Part shown: in pieces, positions 49,405 to 58,086 of the stretch
How the letters are laid out: every line of letters starts with the position of its first letter
Position numbering within the stretch: position 1 is the stretch's first letter
Source of the DNA: Komagataeibacter medellinensis NBRC 3288
GTDB lineage: Bacteria > Pseudomonadota > Alphaproteobacteria > Acetobacterales > Acetobacteraceae
Assembly: GCF_000182745.2 (NCBI RefSeq)
Contig: NC_016027.1
Span: 1,057,001-1,121,000 of the forward strand
Direction: 5' to 3'
Length of the DNA: 64,000 bases
Program-made: the position numbers and the translations under genes
Notes under the pieces: generated by a model
The model's database searches: none
Seen by the model: the letters and a program-made list of their open reading frames with translations, nothing else
Told to the model about the DNA's origin: nothing

Positions 49405-50499
49405 TCATGGGTTGGATGGTCCTTCAGAAGGGAGCGGGCTGCCCGCCATGATCCGCAAAATATGCGGGGCGATTTCATGCACTGGCAGGCTGATGCAGGC
49501 AGCCCCCGCGCGTTCGGCGGCACCGGGCATACCGTGGATGACGGCAGTGCTGCGATCCTCCGCGATCGTGTAGCCGCCGCGTGCACGGATACGGCCAAGG
49601 CCATCCACGCCGTCCTCGCCCATGCCGGTCAGCAGCACGCCCAGCGCGTCGGCACCGAATACCTGTGCAACGGAGGAAAACAGCACATCCGCCGAAGGCC
49701 GCTGCCCCTGCACGGGCGGCCCGTCATGCAGCACGACCTCGCCCCGCGTGCCAACACTCATGTGCTGGTTACCCGGCGCCACCAGCACGCGGCCCTCCTC
49801 CAGCGCCATGCCGTGACGCGCCAGCATGACCGGCAGCGCCACCTGCTGGTCCAGCCACTGGGCAAACCCTTCCATGAAGGCAGCCCCCATGTGCTGGACC
49901 AGCACCACCGGCAGCCCGAAATCCGCTGGCAGGTCACCCAGCACACGGGCAAAGGCAGTAGGGCCGCCGGTGGAGGCCGCAAGGGCAAGAATACGCGGGT
50001 GAATGGCCAGCGGGCGTGTCCACATGCCCTTGTGGCGAAAGGGGTCGGCCTTCATCAGGCGGCGGCGGATCACGGGCACCTGACTCATGATATAGAGTTG
50101 GGTTGCAATACCCTGCGCCACGGCAACCCCGGCAGCGCCCGACAGGCCCTGCGGCTTTTCCAGAACTGCCAGCGCGCCCGAGCGCAGCGCGTTCATGGAG
50201 ACATGGGTCGCCTGCCCGCCCAGCGTATCACTTACGATCACGATGGGGGTGGGAAAATGCGCCATGATCTGGCGCGTGGCCTCCAGCCCGTCCATGCCGG
50301 GCAGGCAGATATCCATCGAGATCACATCAGGCCGCAGGCGCGGAACAAGGCGCAGTGCTTCCTCCGCCGTTTCCACCGCCTCCGCCAGTTCAAGGCGCGG
50401 ATCGCCCGCCACCACGCGCATGAGCAGGTGGCGCAGCACGGCCGAATCCTCCACGATCAGCACGCGGCGCGGCGGCTCGGCGGTGGAGACACGACTCAC
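49405..50499 (-). CDS. cheB: Chemoreceptor glutamate methylesterase CheB
   Basis: CheB removes methyl groups from receptor glutamates to adapt signalling. The 364-residue protein has a receiver with VLIVEDSAVLRHLLMRV and Asp in VISMDICLPGMDGLEA. The esterase domain has the catalytic triad in LAASTGGPTAFA (Ser), VLVQHMGAAFM (His) and LTGMGEDGVDGLG (Asp). It is complete. The ATG overlaps the cheA stop (ATGA). In Wsp terms it is WspF. Confidence 0.94.
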   Translation of the reverse strand: MSRVSTAEPPRRVLIVEDSAVLRHLLMRVVAGDPRLELAEAVETAEEALRLVPRLRPDVISMDICLPGMDGLEATRQIMAHFPTPIVIVSDTLGGQATHVSMNALRSGALAVLEKPQGLSGAAGVAVAQGIATQLYIMSQVPVIRRRLMKADPFRHKGMWTRPLAIHPRILALAASTGGPTAFARVLGDLPADFGLPVVLVQHMGAAFMEGFAQWLDQQVALPVMLARHGMALEEGRVLVAPGNQHMSVGTRGEVVLHDGPPVQGQRPSADVLFSSVAQVFGADALGVLLTGMGEDGVDGLGRIRARGGYTIAEDRSTAVIHGMPGAAERAGAACISLPVHEIAPHILRIMAGSPLPSEGPSNP

Positions 50500-52604
50500 A
50501 GCAGACCCTTTATGGTGTCGATCAGTTCGCCCTGGTCGAATTTCTGCTTGGTCAGATAGGCACGCGCGCCACCTTCCATGCCCCGGCGTACGTCCTCCCC
50601 ATCATCGCGCGATGTCATAAGCACTACGGGAATACCCGCCAGATGCGGATCGGCCCGCATCGTGGCCAGCAGGGCCAACCCGTCCATGCGCGGCATTTCA
50701 ACATCGGTCACCACCACATCCACATGCCGCGAGGACTGCTGGAGCAGGCCCAGCGCTTCCTCCCCATCCACCGCCAGGCACACGTCATAACCATGGGACT
50801 GGAGGATCGTTTTCTGCAATGTCCGGGTCGTGATCGAGTCATCGACCACCATGACCAGCGGCGCATGGCGCTGGGCGGCGACCGGTGCCGGTCCCTCACC
50901 ATCACTGAAACGCACGCCGCCGCCCGCACCCCGCAGCCGCCAGCGCGCGAACAGCCGGTCGGGGCTGATAATGAACACCGGCTGATCCTCGCGCGGCCAG
51001 GCAATGCCGGGCACCAGTTCGTTGTCCAGCCCCACCGCCGTGGCGTCGGATACCAGCAGCGTGCGGACATCAAGCATGCGCTCCACCGCAAAACCACAAC
51101 GCACGCCGCCCACTTCCATCACCGCTACACTGACCGCGCCATCGCACACGGGCAGCGGCGCATCCTCCTCCCCCACAAAGGCCCGCAGGGGGACAAGGGG
51201 GACAAGTTCTTCTTCCGCGTGTTCTTTCTGCGCGGAAGCAGGCCGCACCCCATCGGGCGGGTGGGGCACCACGGCAAAGGGCATGTTGTTGAGCAGCCGG
51301 ATTTCATCACGCCGCACCCGCAGCAGATGGCGGATCACGCGACCGGGCAGGCCTATGGCCTGGCCCGCGTTTTCCACCAGTAGCACGGTGCGCTGCCGCT
51401 GCGAGACAGGTACGGTCAGGGTTACGGTAGTACCGGCGGGCTGGCGCTGTTCCATACGCACGGTACCATGCAGCGCGCGCGCGGCCTCCGCCACCACCGA
51501 AAGCCCAACCCCGCGCCCGGCCAGGGTATCGGCCTGCCCGCGCGTGGAAAAACCCGGTTCAAACACGCGCGCCAGAAGCTGGCGGGCATCAAGCGGCGCA
51601 TCGGCATGCACCAGCCCCTGCCCTGCCGCCCGTGCCGCAATGGCGCGCAGGTCCGGCCCGCGCCCGTCATCACTGACCGCGACCTGCAGCCGCACGCCGG
51701 TCAGGGTCACGGCAATGGTGATGTTGAGGTGCTCGGGCTTGCCGGCTTTCAGCCGCTGGGCGCGAGTTTCGTATCCATGCACGATGGCGTTGCGCACCAG
51801 ATGCAGCACCGGGTCACGCAGTGCCTGCATCACGCGCCGTTCGGTGTGGACATCCATGCCGTGCATGTGCACGTCCACCCCGCCATCCGACCCGCCATGC
51901 TCACGCGCAATGCTACGCGCCATGGCGGCAAGGGAGCCGAACACGCTGCCAGCGGGCACAAGGGTCACAGCATGCACTTCCTCCCCCAGCCGCAGAAGGG
52001 CGCGATCAATCTGGCCCGCCATGAGTTCACGCTCGCGCCCCACAGCCATGAGTCGGCGCGTCATACGCGCAAACTCGGCCACGGGGTCTGCGCGCATGCG
52101 TTCGGGGGCATGCATGACGGCACGCGAATCCGCCAGCAGGTCCATGACCTGCGCCCATAGCCGCTCCTGCCGGTCCGCAACCGACAGCAGGTCATGCACC
52201 GCCGTGGCCAGCGCATCGAGCCGCGCCACGGGCACCTGTACATAGGCCGGGTTTTCAGCCGGTGTAGCCGGGGTTTCGGGCGCATCCGCCGCAACGATGC
52301 CTGCTGCCATGAGCAGGTCGATCTCGTCCAGCGTGTCGGTTATGGCCTGGCAATCGGCCGCCTGTGCCGGGGCGTGGCTTGCCAGCAGGGTGGACAGGCG
52401 GTTTTCCAGCGCATGGGCAACACCCTCCACCACCGGCAGTTCTACCGCACGCGCCGCTCCCTTGAGCGAGTGGATACGGCGGAATATCTCAGCCAGTCCC
52501 TGCCCATCCGGGCAGCCCTGGGCCACGATGGCGCGGATGGTGCGTAGATGGTCACGGTATTCCGCGTCAAATACCGCCAGAAGCTCTTCGCGCAGGTTCT
52601 CCAC
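50496..52604 (-). CDS. cheA: Hybrid chemotaxis-type kinase CheA with C-terminal receiver
   Basis: The 702-residue protein has an N-terminal Hpt domain with His45 in IFRRIHSLKGAARAVELP, a long linker, and a CheA-type ATPase domain with HLVRNAIVHGYETRA, VSDDGRGPDLRA, EPGFSTRGQAD and GRGVGLSVVAEAA. A CheW-like regulatory domain follows (with LVENAGQAIGLPGRVIRHLL), then a C-terminal receiver with VMVVDDSITTRTLQKTIL, Asp634 in VVVTDVEMPRMDG and Lys in LTKQKFDQGEL. This is the WspE/CheA3 architecture. The fused receiver can serve as a phosphate sink or relay. Confidence 0.94.
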   Translation of the reverse strand: MENLREELLAVFDAEYRDHLRTIRAIVAQGCPDGQGLAEIFRRIHSLKGAARAVELPVVEGVAHALENRLSTLLASHAPAQAADCQAITDTLDEIDLLMAAGIVAADAPETPATPAENPAYVQVPVARLDALATAVHDLLSVADRQERLWAQVMDLLADSRAVMHAPERMRADPVAEFARMTRRLMAVGRERELMAGQIDRALLRLGEEVHAVTLVPAGSVFGSLAAMARSIAREHGGSDGGVDVHMHGMDVHTERRVMQALRDPVLHLVRNAIVHGYETRAQRLKAGKPEHLNITIAVTLTGVRLQVAVSDDGRGPDLRAIAARAAGQGLVHADAPLDARQLLARVFEPGFSTRGQADTLAGRGVGLSVVAEAARALHGTVRMEQRQPAGTTVTLTVPVSQRQRTVLLVENAGQAIGLPGRVIRHLLRVRRDEIRLLNNMPFAVVPHPPDGVRPASAQKEHAEEELVPLVPLRAFVGEEDAPLPVCDGAVSVAVMEVGGVRCGFAVERMLDVRTLLVSDATAVGLDNELVPGIAWPREDQPVFIISPDRLFARWRLRGAGGGVRFSDGEGPAPVAAQRHAPLVMVVDDSITTRTLQKTILQSHGYDVCLAVDGEEALGLLQQSSRHVDVVVTDVEMPRMDGLALLATMRADPHLAGIPVVLMTSRDDGEDVRRGMEGGARAYLTKQKFDQGELIDTIKGLL

Positions 52605-52614
52605 AATACCGCCG

Positions 52615-54297
52615 TCAGGTCCGGTAGCGCGCGGAGATGGTCAGCAACTGCTTGGACAGCTTGCCAAGGTTGCTGGCCGAGACTTCAAGGTTACGGGTTC
52701 CCGCCGATGTCTGCTGGCTGGCCTGGCGAATGCTCTGCAGCGCGGTCATGACCTGTTCGATGCCGATCTGTTGCTGGTTGGTGGATGCCACGATCTGTTG
52801 GAAGGCATGCACGCCCTCCTCGATGCCACCGGTCATGCGCTCGATGGTACGGTAGGCGATGTCGGTCCGCTCCTTGCCCGCTGAGACACGCTTGACCGCT
52901 TCCTCCGTCAGCATGACCGATGTGTTGATGCCGCGCTGGATGTCACCCAGTATGGCGCGCACGTTCTGGGTCGCATCGCGCGACTGGTCGGCCAGGATTT
53001 TCATCTCGGCGGCCACCACGGCAAACGAGCGGCCATGTTCGCCCGCTGCCGCCGCCTCGATCGCGGCATTCAGCGCCAGCAGGTGTGAACGTTCGGACAG
53101 GTCATTGACAGCGGCCACGATCTCGCTGATCGCCTCGGTCCGTTCGGAAAGGGCGACGATGTTGGATGCCACCGCCTCCGCGCCATCATGGGTATAGGCC
53201 ATGGCGCGCGCGGTTTCCTCCACTGCTTCCAGCCCGCTGGCCGAACTGTGGACAATCACCTCCGCCGAGGAAATGACCTCACGCGCGCGCTTGCTGATCT
53301 GGGCGCCGGAATGGGTGATCTCGTCCACCGTAGCCGCCGTTTCCTGTACTGCGGCAAACTGTTCTTCCACACTTGCCGCCTGTTGCTGGGTGGAGGCACG
53401 GATCTCGGCCACGGCGGCATCAAGGTTCTGGGTCACGTCACCGCTCTGGCGCGCGATCTCGCGCAGGCCGTCGATCATGCGGTTCAGGCCGGCGGCAAGG
53501 CGGGCGACCTCGTCACGCTCCTCGCCCATGCCGCCCACCTTGGCGCGGGTGGCAAGGTCGCCCTGCCCCACGCGCTCCATCACATGCATGATGGAGGAGA
53601 TCGGCTCCATGATCGAGCGCCGCGTCCAGAAGGTCACGATCAGCGCCACCACCACCGCCAGCCCCATGCCGATGGCCAGTGAGCGACGGCTGTAGTCATA
53701 CGATGCCGCACCCTGCGTTTCGGCCACCTGCACGCCATGGTCCAGCAGGGACGCCGCACGCCCCACCAGCAGGTCAATCGACTGTTCGCGGCTGTCTATG
53801 CGCGAGGCCTGTTCGCGCACGCTGGAGTCGTTGCCTGCCCGTATGGCCTGGAACAGCATGCCCGCGCCATGTGTATCCATCTGGAACTGGCTCGAAATAT
53901 CACGCAACTGGCTGGCGACGGTATTGAACATCTCACGCTGGTCATTGCTGCGGGCAAGACGGCCGGCTTCCTCCGCACGCGAGAGCACACCCGCCAGCAG
54001 GCCATCTGCTTCACGCGCCTTTTCGTTCCAGCTGGCAATGGCATCTTCCAGCACGGCGGGGGCGGTCTCGAAATCATGCGCGTAATAATGCGCGAGAATG
54101 GCGAGACGGCGGGCCACGAGGTCGTTCTCGTTCGCACGGATATGCGTCAGTTCGCGGTAAACCGACAGGTCGCGGGTGACGATGATGGTCATCTCGTCGC
54201 GCACTTCGCGGATCTGCCCCAACGCATAGATGCCCAGCGACACCAGAAGCAGCACCCCGACCATGAAACCGAACAGCAGGCGATTGGCGATTGTCAC
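52615..54297 (-). CDS. Methyl-accepting chemoreceptor (GTG start)
   Basis: The 560-residue receptor has an N-terminal helix LLFGFMVGVLLLVSLGIYAL, a helical periplasmic sensor of about 170 residues, a second helix LAIGMGLAVVVALIVTFW, HAMP and a long cytoplasmic coiled coil. The hairpin tip is VNDLSERSHLLALNAAIEAAAAGEHGRSFAVVAAE. The C-terminus ends SARYRT, with no CheR/CheB-tethering pentapeptide. GTG 54297 is preceded by GGAG. The four-helix-type sensor gives no ligand clue; the WspA receptor has the same overall plan. Confidence 0.92.
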   Translation of the reverse strand: MTIANRLLFGFMVGVLLLVSLGIYALGQIREVRDEMTIIVTRDLSVYRELTHIRANENDLVARRLAILAHYYAHDFETAPAVLEDAIASWNEKAREADGLLAGVLSRAEEAGRLARSNDQREMFNTVASQLRDISSQFQMDTHGAGMLFQAIRAGNDSSVREQASRIDSREQSIDLLVGRAASLLDHGVQVAETQGAASYDYSRRSLAIGMGLAVVVALIVTFWTRRSIMEPISSIMHVMERVGQGDLATRAKVGGMGEERDEVARLAAGLNRMIDGLREIARQSGDVTQNLDAAVAEIRASTQQQAASVEEQFAAVQETAATVDEITHSGAQISKRAREVISSAEVIVHSSASGLEAVEETARAMAYTHDGAEAVASNIVALSERTEAISEIVAAVNDLSERSHLLALNAAIEAAAAGEHGRSFAVVAAEMKILADQSRDATQNVRAILGDIQRGINTSVMLTEEAVKRVSAGKERTDIAYRTIERMTGGIEEGVHAFQQIVASTNQQQIGIEQVMTALQSIRQASQQTSAGTRNLEVSASNLGKLSKQLLTISARYRT

Positions 54298-54303
54298 GGT
54301 AAT

Positions 54304-54843
54304 TCAGACTCCGACATAACGGGAAGAGAACAGGCGGGCGGGATCGATCACGGTCAGGCGGCGGCCATCGGGCAGGCTGGCCTGCGGAAAGCCTGCGGGC
54401 GTGAGCGGTATGGGGGTGCCGGTAATGTCCACCGTACCGGCGGCCGATGTGGCCAGCAGCGCGATCCGTCCAAGCGGAATGCTGGAGACCGAGCGCAACA
54501 GCAGCATGACACCCGCCTTTTCCAGCCTTTCTCCCCCCAGCAGCACCGACAGGTCAAACACGGTGTACAGATCGCCCTGATAGCCATGTACGCCCTGCAC
54601 GCCGGGTGGGCAGTCGGGCCTGCGGGGCATGTCGTTCCACACCGGGTCGGTCACACGCAGCACGGCGTGGAGGTCTACCCCACAGGGCTGTTCCGCCACA
54701 TTGACCATGATCAGCGCGCGGTGTGGCGCCGCCTGCACACCCACCTGCGCACGGCCCGCCAGTGCGCGCGCGCGTTCATGCAGCACGCGCCGGGCAAAGG
54801 CATCACGCCCACCATCCGGGGTGACCGTCACGTGCCCCTTCAT
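54304..54843 (-). CDS. cheW: CheW-like coupling protein (WspB position)
   Basis: The 179-residue protein consists of one CheW domain after a 35-residue charged N-terminal stretch: HRALIMVNVAEQPCGVDLHA, VQGVHGYQGDLYTVFDLSVL and LRSVSSIPLGRIALLA. CheW proteins bridge receptor and CheA. The start overlaps the cheR stop (54840-54843), and the MCP gene follows after six bases. Confidence 0.88.
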   Translation of the reverse strand: MKGHVTVTPDGGRDAFARRVLHERARALAGRAQVGVQAAPHRALIMVNVAEQPCGVDLHAVLRVTDPVWNDMPRRPDCPPGVQGVHGYQGDLYTVFDLSVLLGGERLEKAGVMLLLRSVSSIPLGRIALLATSAAGTVDITGTPIPLTPAGFPQASLPDGRRLTVIDPARLFSSRYVGV

Positions 54844-56231
54844 GATGAGACCGGGGTATGGCTGGGCAGCAATGCATCATCCATATGGTGCACCAGGCGC
54901 AGCAGGCCGCCTGCCGTCAGGCCATCACCTTCGGGCAGCGCCATATCGGGCGCGCAGCGCCGGGCCAGCGCGACCATCTGCTGGCGGATCCGCAGCGCTT
55001 CCACACCTACGCCCGCATCTTCAAGCAGGCGGGCAAGGTAACAGCGCGCCATGACATGGTCACGGCACAGATAGATCACGCGGCGGAACGAGACCTCGGC
55101 CTGTGCGAGGCACCCTTCCCCCCATGCCAGCACCGCAAACAGGAAATGGATGCGCGCATCAACCGGGTGGCGAGCAAGATGGTCACGGCACATCTGCATG
55201 GCGCGTGCCACATGACCATCATCGGCGGTGCGGCGTATGGCGGTGGCAATAGCGGCACTGTCCACCTCCTGCGTCCCATCCGGGACGGGAACGATACGCC
55301 TACCGGCCCGTACGGACTGCCGCTGCACCTGGGGCGGACAGGCCTGCCGCACATCAGGCGCGGACGCACGGAATGCCAGCGTACCGGGCAGGCGCACAGT
55401 ATCGAGCCATGGGGAAAAATCCGTCACCGGTTCCGAATGCCCCAGCAGCAGCCAGCCCTGTGGGACAAGGCGCTCCGCCATGGCGTGGACAAGGGCCCTG
55501 GCCTGGTCCTGTGCAAAATAGATCAGCACGTTGCGACACAGGATCAGGTCAAAGGGACCAGCGGGGCCACCATCGGGGCGCAGCATGTCCAGCACGTTGC
55601 TGTAGCGAAAGGTGACCATGCGGCGATAGCGTTCATGCAGCCGCCACAGGCGCGCGCTGACGGGCGCAAACCACGCTGCCCGCCGGGCGGGCGCGATATC
55701 GCGCAGGGTCCACGCACTGAATTCGGCCCTGCGGGCCTGTTCCAGCGCGCGGGTACTGATATCGGTGCCCAGTATCTCGATCTGCCATGCCTGTGCATCC
55801 AGCCCGGCTTCTTCCAGCAGGCGTGAAAGCATGATGGCGATGGAATAGGGTTCCGCCCCGTTGGAACAGCCTATACTCCAGATACGCAGATGGCGCGTGA
55901 CCTGCGCCCGACGTACAAGCCCGGGCATGATGGTATGTTCCAGTGCCGCGAACTGTTCGGCATAACGGAAGAAGAAGGTCTCCCCTATGGTCAGGATGGA
56001 TTCCAGTTCCCGCCATTCCGCATCGCCCCGCGCACCATCAGCCAGCATGGCCAGATAGTCATGGCAGGTCTGGCAGCCGTGCAGGTGCATACGCGCACCC
56101 ACCATTTCCTTCAGCAGATCGGTCTTGTCCGTATAGTAATGCAGCCCTGTGCGCCGGGTTATGGCACCCAGCAGCTTGCGCAGCCCTGCGGGCGGAAAGG
56201 CTGCGGGCGGAAACACAGGGCGTGTGCTCAT
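54840..56231 (-). CDS. cheR: CheR-type methyltransferase with C-terminal TPR-like region
   Basis: The 463-residue protein has an N-terminal CheR all-helical domain, then the SAM domain: ESILTIGETFFFRYAEQFAA, LRIWSIGCSNGAEPYSIAIM, EILGTDISTRALEQARRAEF, DLILCRNVLIYFAQDQ and LLLGHSEPVTDF. Residues about 325-430 form helical repeats (RAMQMCRDHLARHPVDARIH, YLCRDHVMARCYLARLLEDA) like the TPRs of WspC. The enzyme would methylate the adjacent MCP. Overlaps of four bases bind it to both neighbouring cheW genes. Confidence 0.92.
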   Translation of the reverse strand: MSTRPVFPPAAFPPAGLRKLLGAITRRTGLHYYTDKTDLLKEMVGARMHLHGCQTCHDYLAMLADGARGDAEWRELESILTIGETFFFRYAEQFAALEHTIMPGLVRRAQVTRHLRIWSIGCSNGAEPYSIAIMLSRLLEEAGLDAQAWQIEILGTDISTRALEQARRAEFSAWTLRDIAPARRAAWFAPVSARLWRLHERYRRMVTFRYSNVLDMLRPDGGPAGPFDLILCRNVLIYFAQDQARALVHAMAERLVPQGWLLLGHSEPVTDFSPWLDTVRLPGTLAFRASAPDVRQACPPQVQRQSVRAGRRIVPVPDGTQEVDSAAIATAIRRTADDGHVARAMQMCRDHLARHPVDARIHFLFAVLAWGEGCLAQAEVSFRRVIYLCRDHVMARCYLARLLEDAGVGVEALRIRQQMVALARRCAPDMALPEGDGLTAGGLLRLVHHMDDALLPSHTPVSS

Positions 56232-56845
56232 GGGGCATTCTTACCGATAACGGCAGGCCCACCGCCGGGCAGATCGGCATTCTCGCTGCCCGCCCACAGG
56301 GCGGCACGCTTGCGGGCACGGAGCATGAGGCTGTCCAGCCGCATCTGTTCCTCATCATTCACGATGTCGGTCATGCGTAGCATGAAGGCCATGTTCCCAT
56401 CCGCCAGTTCCAGTTCCCGCCCCGCACCCTGTGTCGCCCTCAGACCGCCGTTAATCACCGTATGCGCGCCCCCATCGGGCCGGACCACATCCAGTGCCGC
56501 ATCAACCACCAGCCCCACGCTGCCCCCGCCGGGCAGGTTGCACAGCAGCAGCGGGCGGTACAGCAGATCGGTCGGCGCGCGTACGGCCTGCGCGCGCGTA
56601 CCCAGCAGCACCCCCATGTCCAGCGCCGCCACCATGGCCGCCCCCAGCCTGAAACAGCCTGATATATGGGGCATTTCCATCACAAGCGGCAACAGTTCGG
56701 GCACCGGCATGCATTCGCGCACCGCCAGCCCCGTCGGCAGGCCATACAGTTGCGTGCCCACCCGGAAGATCACAAGCGGGGACACCACCGCGCGGGCTGG
56801 CCGGTATTCCCTGCGTGGCTGTGGCGTGGCGTGATCCATCGGCAT
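56228..56845 (-). CDS. CheW-like coupling protein (WspD position)
   Basis: The 205-residue protein has a CheW domain (about 22-160): VVSPLVIFRVGTQLYGLPTG, PHISGCFRLGAAMVAALDMG and CNLPGGGSVGLVVDAALDVV. A C-terminal extension of about 40 residues includes a charged helix. It is the first gene of the chemosensory operon and has a paralogous CheW two genes downstream, as in Wsp operons. The second ATG (residue 3) is an alternative start. Confidence 0.86.
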   Translation of the reverse strand: MPMDHATPQPRREYRPARAVVSPLVIFRVGTQLYGLPTGLAVRECMPVPELLPLVMEMPHISGCFRLGAAMVAALDMGVLLGTRAQAVRAPTDLLYRPLLLCNLPGGGSVGLVVDAALDVVRPDGGAHTVINGGLRATQGAGRELELADGNMAFMLRMTDIVNDEEQMRLDSLMLRARKRAALWAGSENADLPGGGPAVIGKNAP

Positions 56846-56973
56846 GATGCAACCTGCTGTTTACCATATCCACAAGGCAGAAGTTTGCATTTAAGACAAG
56901 CCATCGCTACCTCGGTCTGGAATGCATTTCCTACAATCCGGGGAAGCTGCCCCATGGCCGGAGTCTTGTATTG

Positions 56974-57381
56974 ATGGACAGTTCCTTTTCCAACCGCGCG
57001 CATGATGGCGCATTATCACCCAATAACAGGAACGTGGGCGGCCTGAACGTGTCGCGCATCCTGCGCGTGGCGGTATGGGCGGTGTTCTATTTCCTGTTCT
57101 ATCTGGTGCAGCAGGTCTCCGAACTGGTGGCCCCGCTTGTGCTGATCCTGGGCATTGGCTGGAGTGCGCTGCCGCATATCATCGGCATTGCCAACGGGGT
57201 GGCGGGCAGTGACCCGCAGACGCGGGACATGATCGCCCATGTGGCCCACTCCATTCCCGACCATGTGGAGATGGGCTCGCACCTGCTGACCCCGTCCTCG
57301 CTTGTATTCGACGGGTTGCTGCTCATGGCGGCCGCCGCCCTGTGCGCGACACTGTCCACCATTGCCGCGCGCACCATGTAG
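56974..57381 (+). CDS. Membrane protein of unknown function upstream of ftsE
   Basis: The 135-residue protein has a short Ser/Asn-rich cytoplasmic N-terminus and about three hydrophobic helices (ILRVAVWAVFYFLFYLVQQV, APLVLILGIGWSALPHIIGI and LVFDGLLLMAAAALCATLST). I do not recognise a family. It is divergent from the chemosensory operon, and ftsE follows after 30 bases, so co-transcription with ftsEX is likely. The spacer 56846-56973 should hold promoters for both directions. Confidence 0.65.
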   Translation: MDSSFSNRAHDGALSPNNRNVGGLNVSRILRVAVWAVFYFLFYLVQQVSELVAPLVLILGIGWSALPHIIGIANGVAGSDPQTRDMIAHVAHSIPDHVEMGSHLLTPSSLVFDGLLLMAAAALCATLSTIAARTM

Positions 57382-57411
57382 GCCATAGTGAAAGGTTGAG
57401 GGGCAGCCCGC

Positions 57412-58086
57412 ATGTTCCGCCTGCATGATGTCAGCTATACCTATGTCGGCAGCCGTACCGGGGGGGCTGCACTTTCGCATGTCAGCCTGGATGTGGCGCA
57501 GGGGGAATTCCGCTGGCTGCTCGGCCCGTCGGGGGCAGGCAAGTCGTCGCTGCTGTCCATCCTGTCGCTTGAGGTACATGCCACATCGGGCATGGTGGAG
57601 ATACTGGGCGTGCCGGTCATGCACGCCCGGCGCGCGGCCCTCGCGCGCCTGCGCAGGCGGATCGGGGCGGTGCGGCAGGATTTCGGGCTGCTGGCCGACA
57701 TGAACGTGTTCGACAACGTGGCCCTGCCGCTGCGCCTGCAGCACCGCGCGGAAGCCGAAATCCGGCACGAAGTGCATGCCATCATGAAATGGGTGGGGCT
57801 AGAAAACCGGCTGGATGCGCTGCCGCCACAGCTTTCGGGCGGCGAGCAGCAGCGCGTGGCCATTGCGCGCGCGGTGATCTACCGTCCCGGCCTGCTGGTG
57901 GCCGATGAGCCGACAAACGCACTGGATGAACGCCAGGCCGCGCGCCTGATCACCATGTTCCACCGCCTGGCGGAACTGGGCACCACCATTGTGGTCGCCA
58001 CACATAATGACGCCATCGTACGCAAATACCCTGCACAGGCCATTGAACTGGCGCATGGCCACATGGTGCGGGAATATAACGGCTAA
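57412..58086 (+). CDS. ftsE: Cell division ATPase FtsE
   Basis: FtsE drives FtsX at the septum to activate peptidoglycan hydrolases. The 224-residue ATPase has MFRLHDVSYTYVG, Walker A LLGPSGAGKSSLLSILSLEV, the FtsE-type GAVRQDFGLLADMNVFDNVA, signature LSGGEQQRVAIARAVIYRP, Walker B LLVADEPTNALDE and switch VVATHNDAIV. The TAA stop overlaps the ftsX ATG. Confidence 0.93.
   Translation: MFRLHDVSYTYVGSRTGGAALSHVSLDVAQGEFRWLLGPSGAGKSSLLSILSLEVHATSGMVEILGVPVMHARRAALARLRRRIGAVRQDFGLLADMNVFDNVALPLRLQHRAEAEIRHEVHAIMKWVGLENRLDALPPQLSGGEQQRVAIARAVIYRPGLLVADEPTNALDERQAARLITMFHRLAELGTTIVVATHNDAIVRKYPAQAIELAHGHMVREYNG

Noticed and set aside
48808-50559. A 583-codon plus-strand frame opposite cheB and the CheS3-like kinase.
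   Set aside because: The opposite strand has complete catalytic motifs over the whole length. The plus-strand product has no recognisable motif and is rich in His, Gln and Arg.
45537-56845. Classification of the Che cluster as ordinary flagellar chemotaxis.
   Set aside because: There is no CheY, CheD or flagellar gene in the window; CheA has a fused receiver, CheR has helical repeats and two CheW proteins flank it, as in alternative-function systems.
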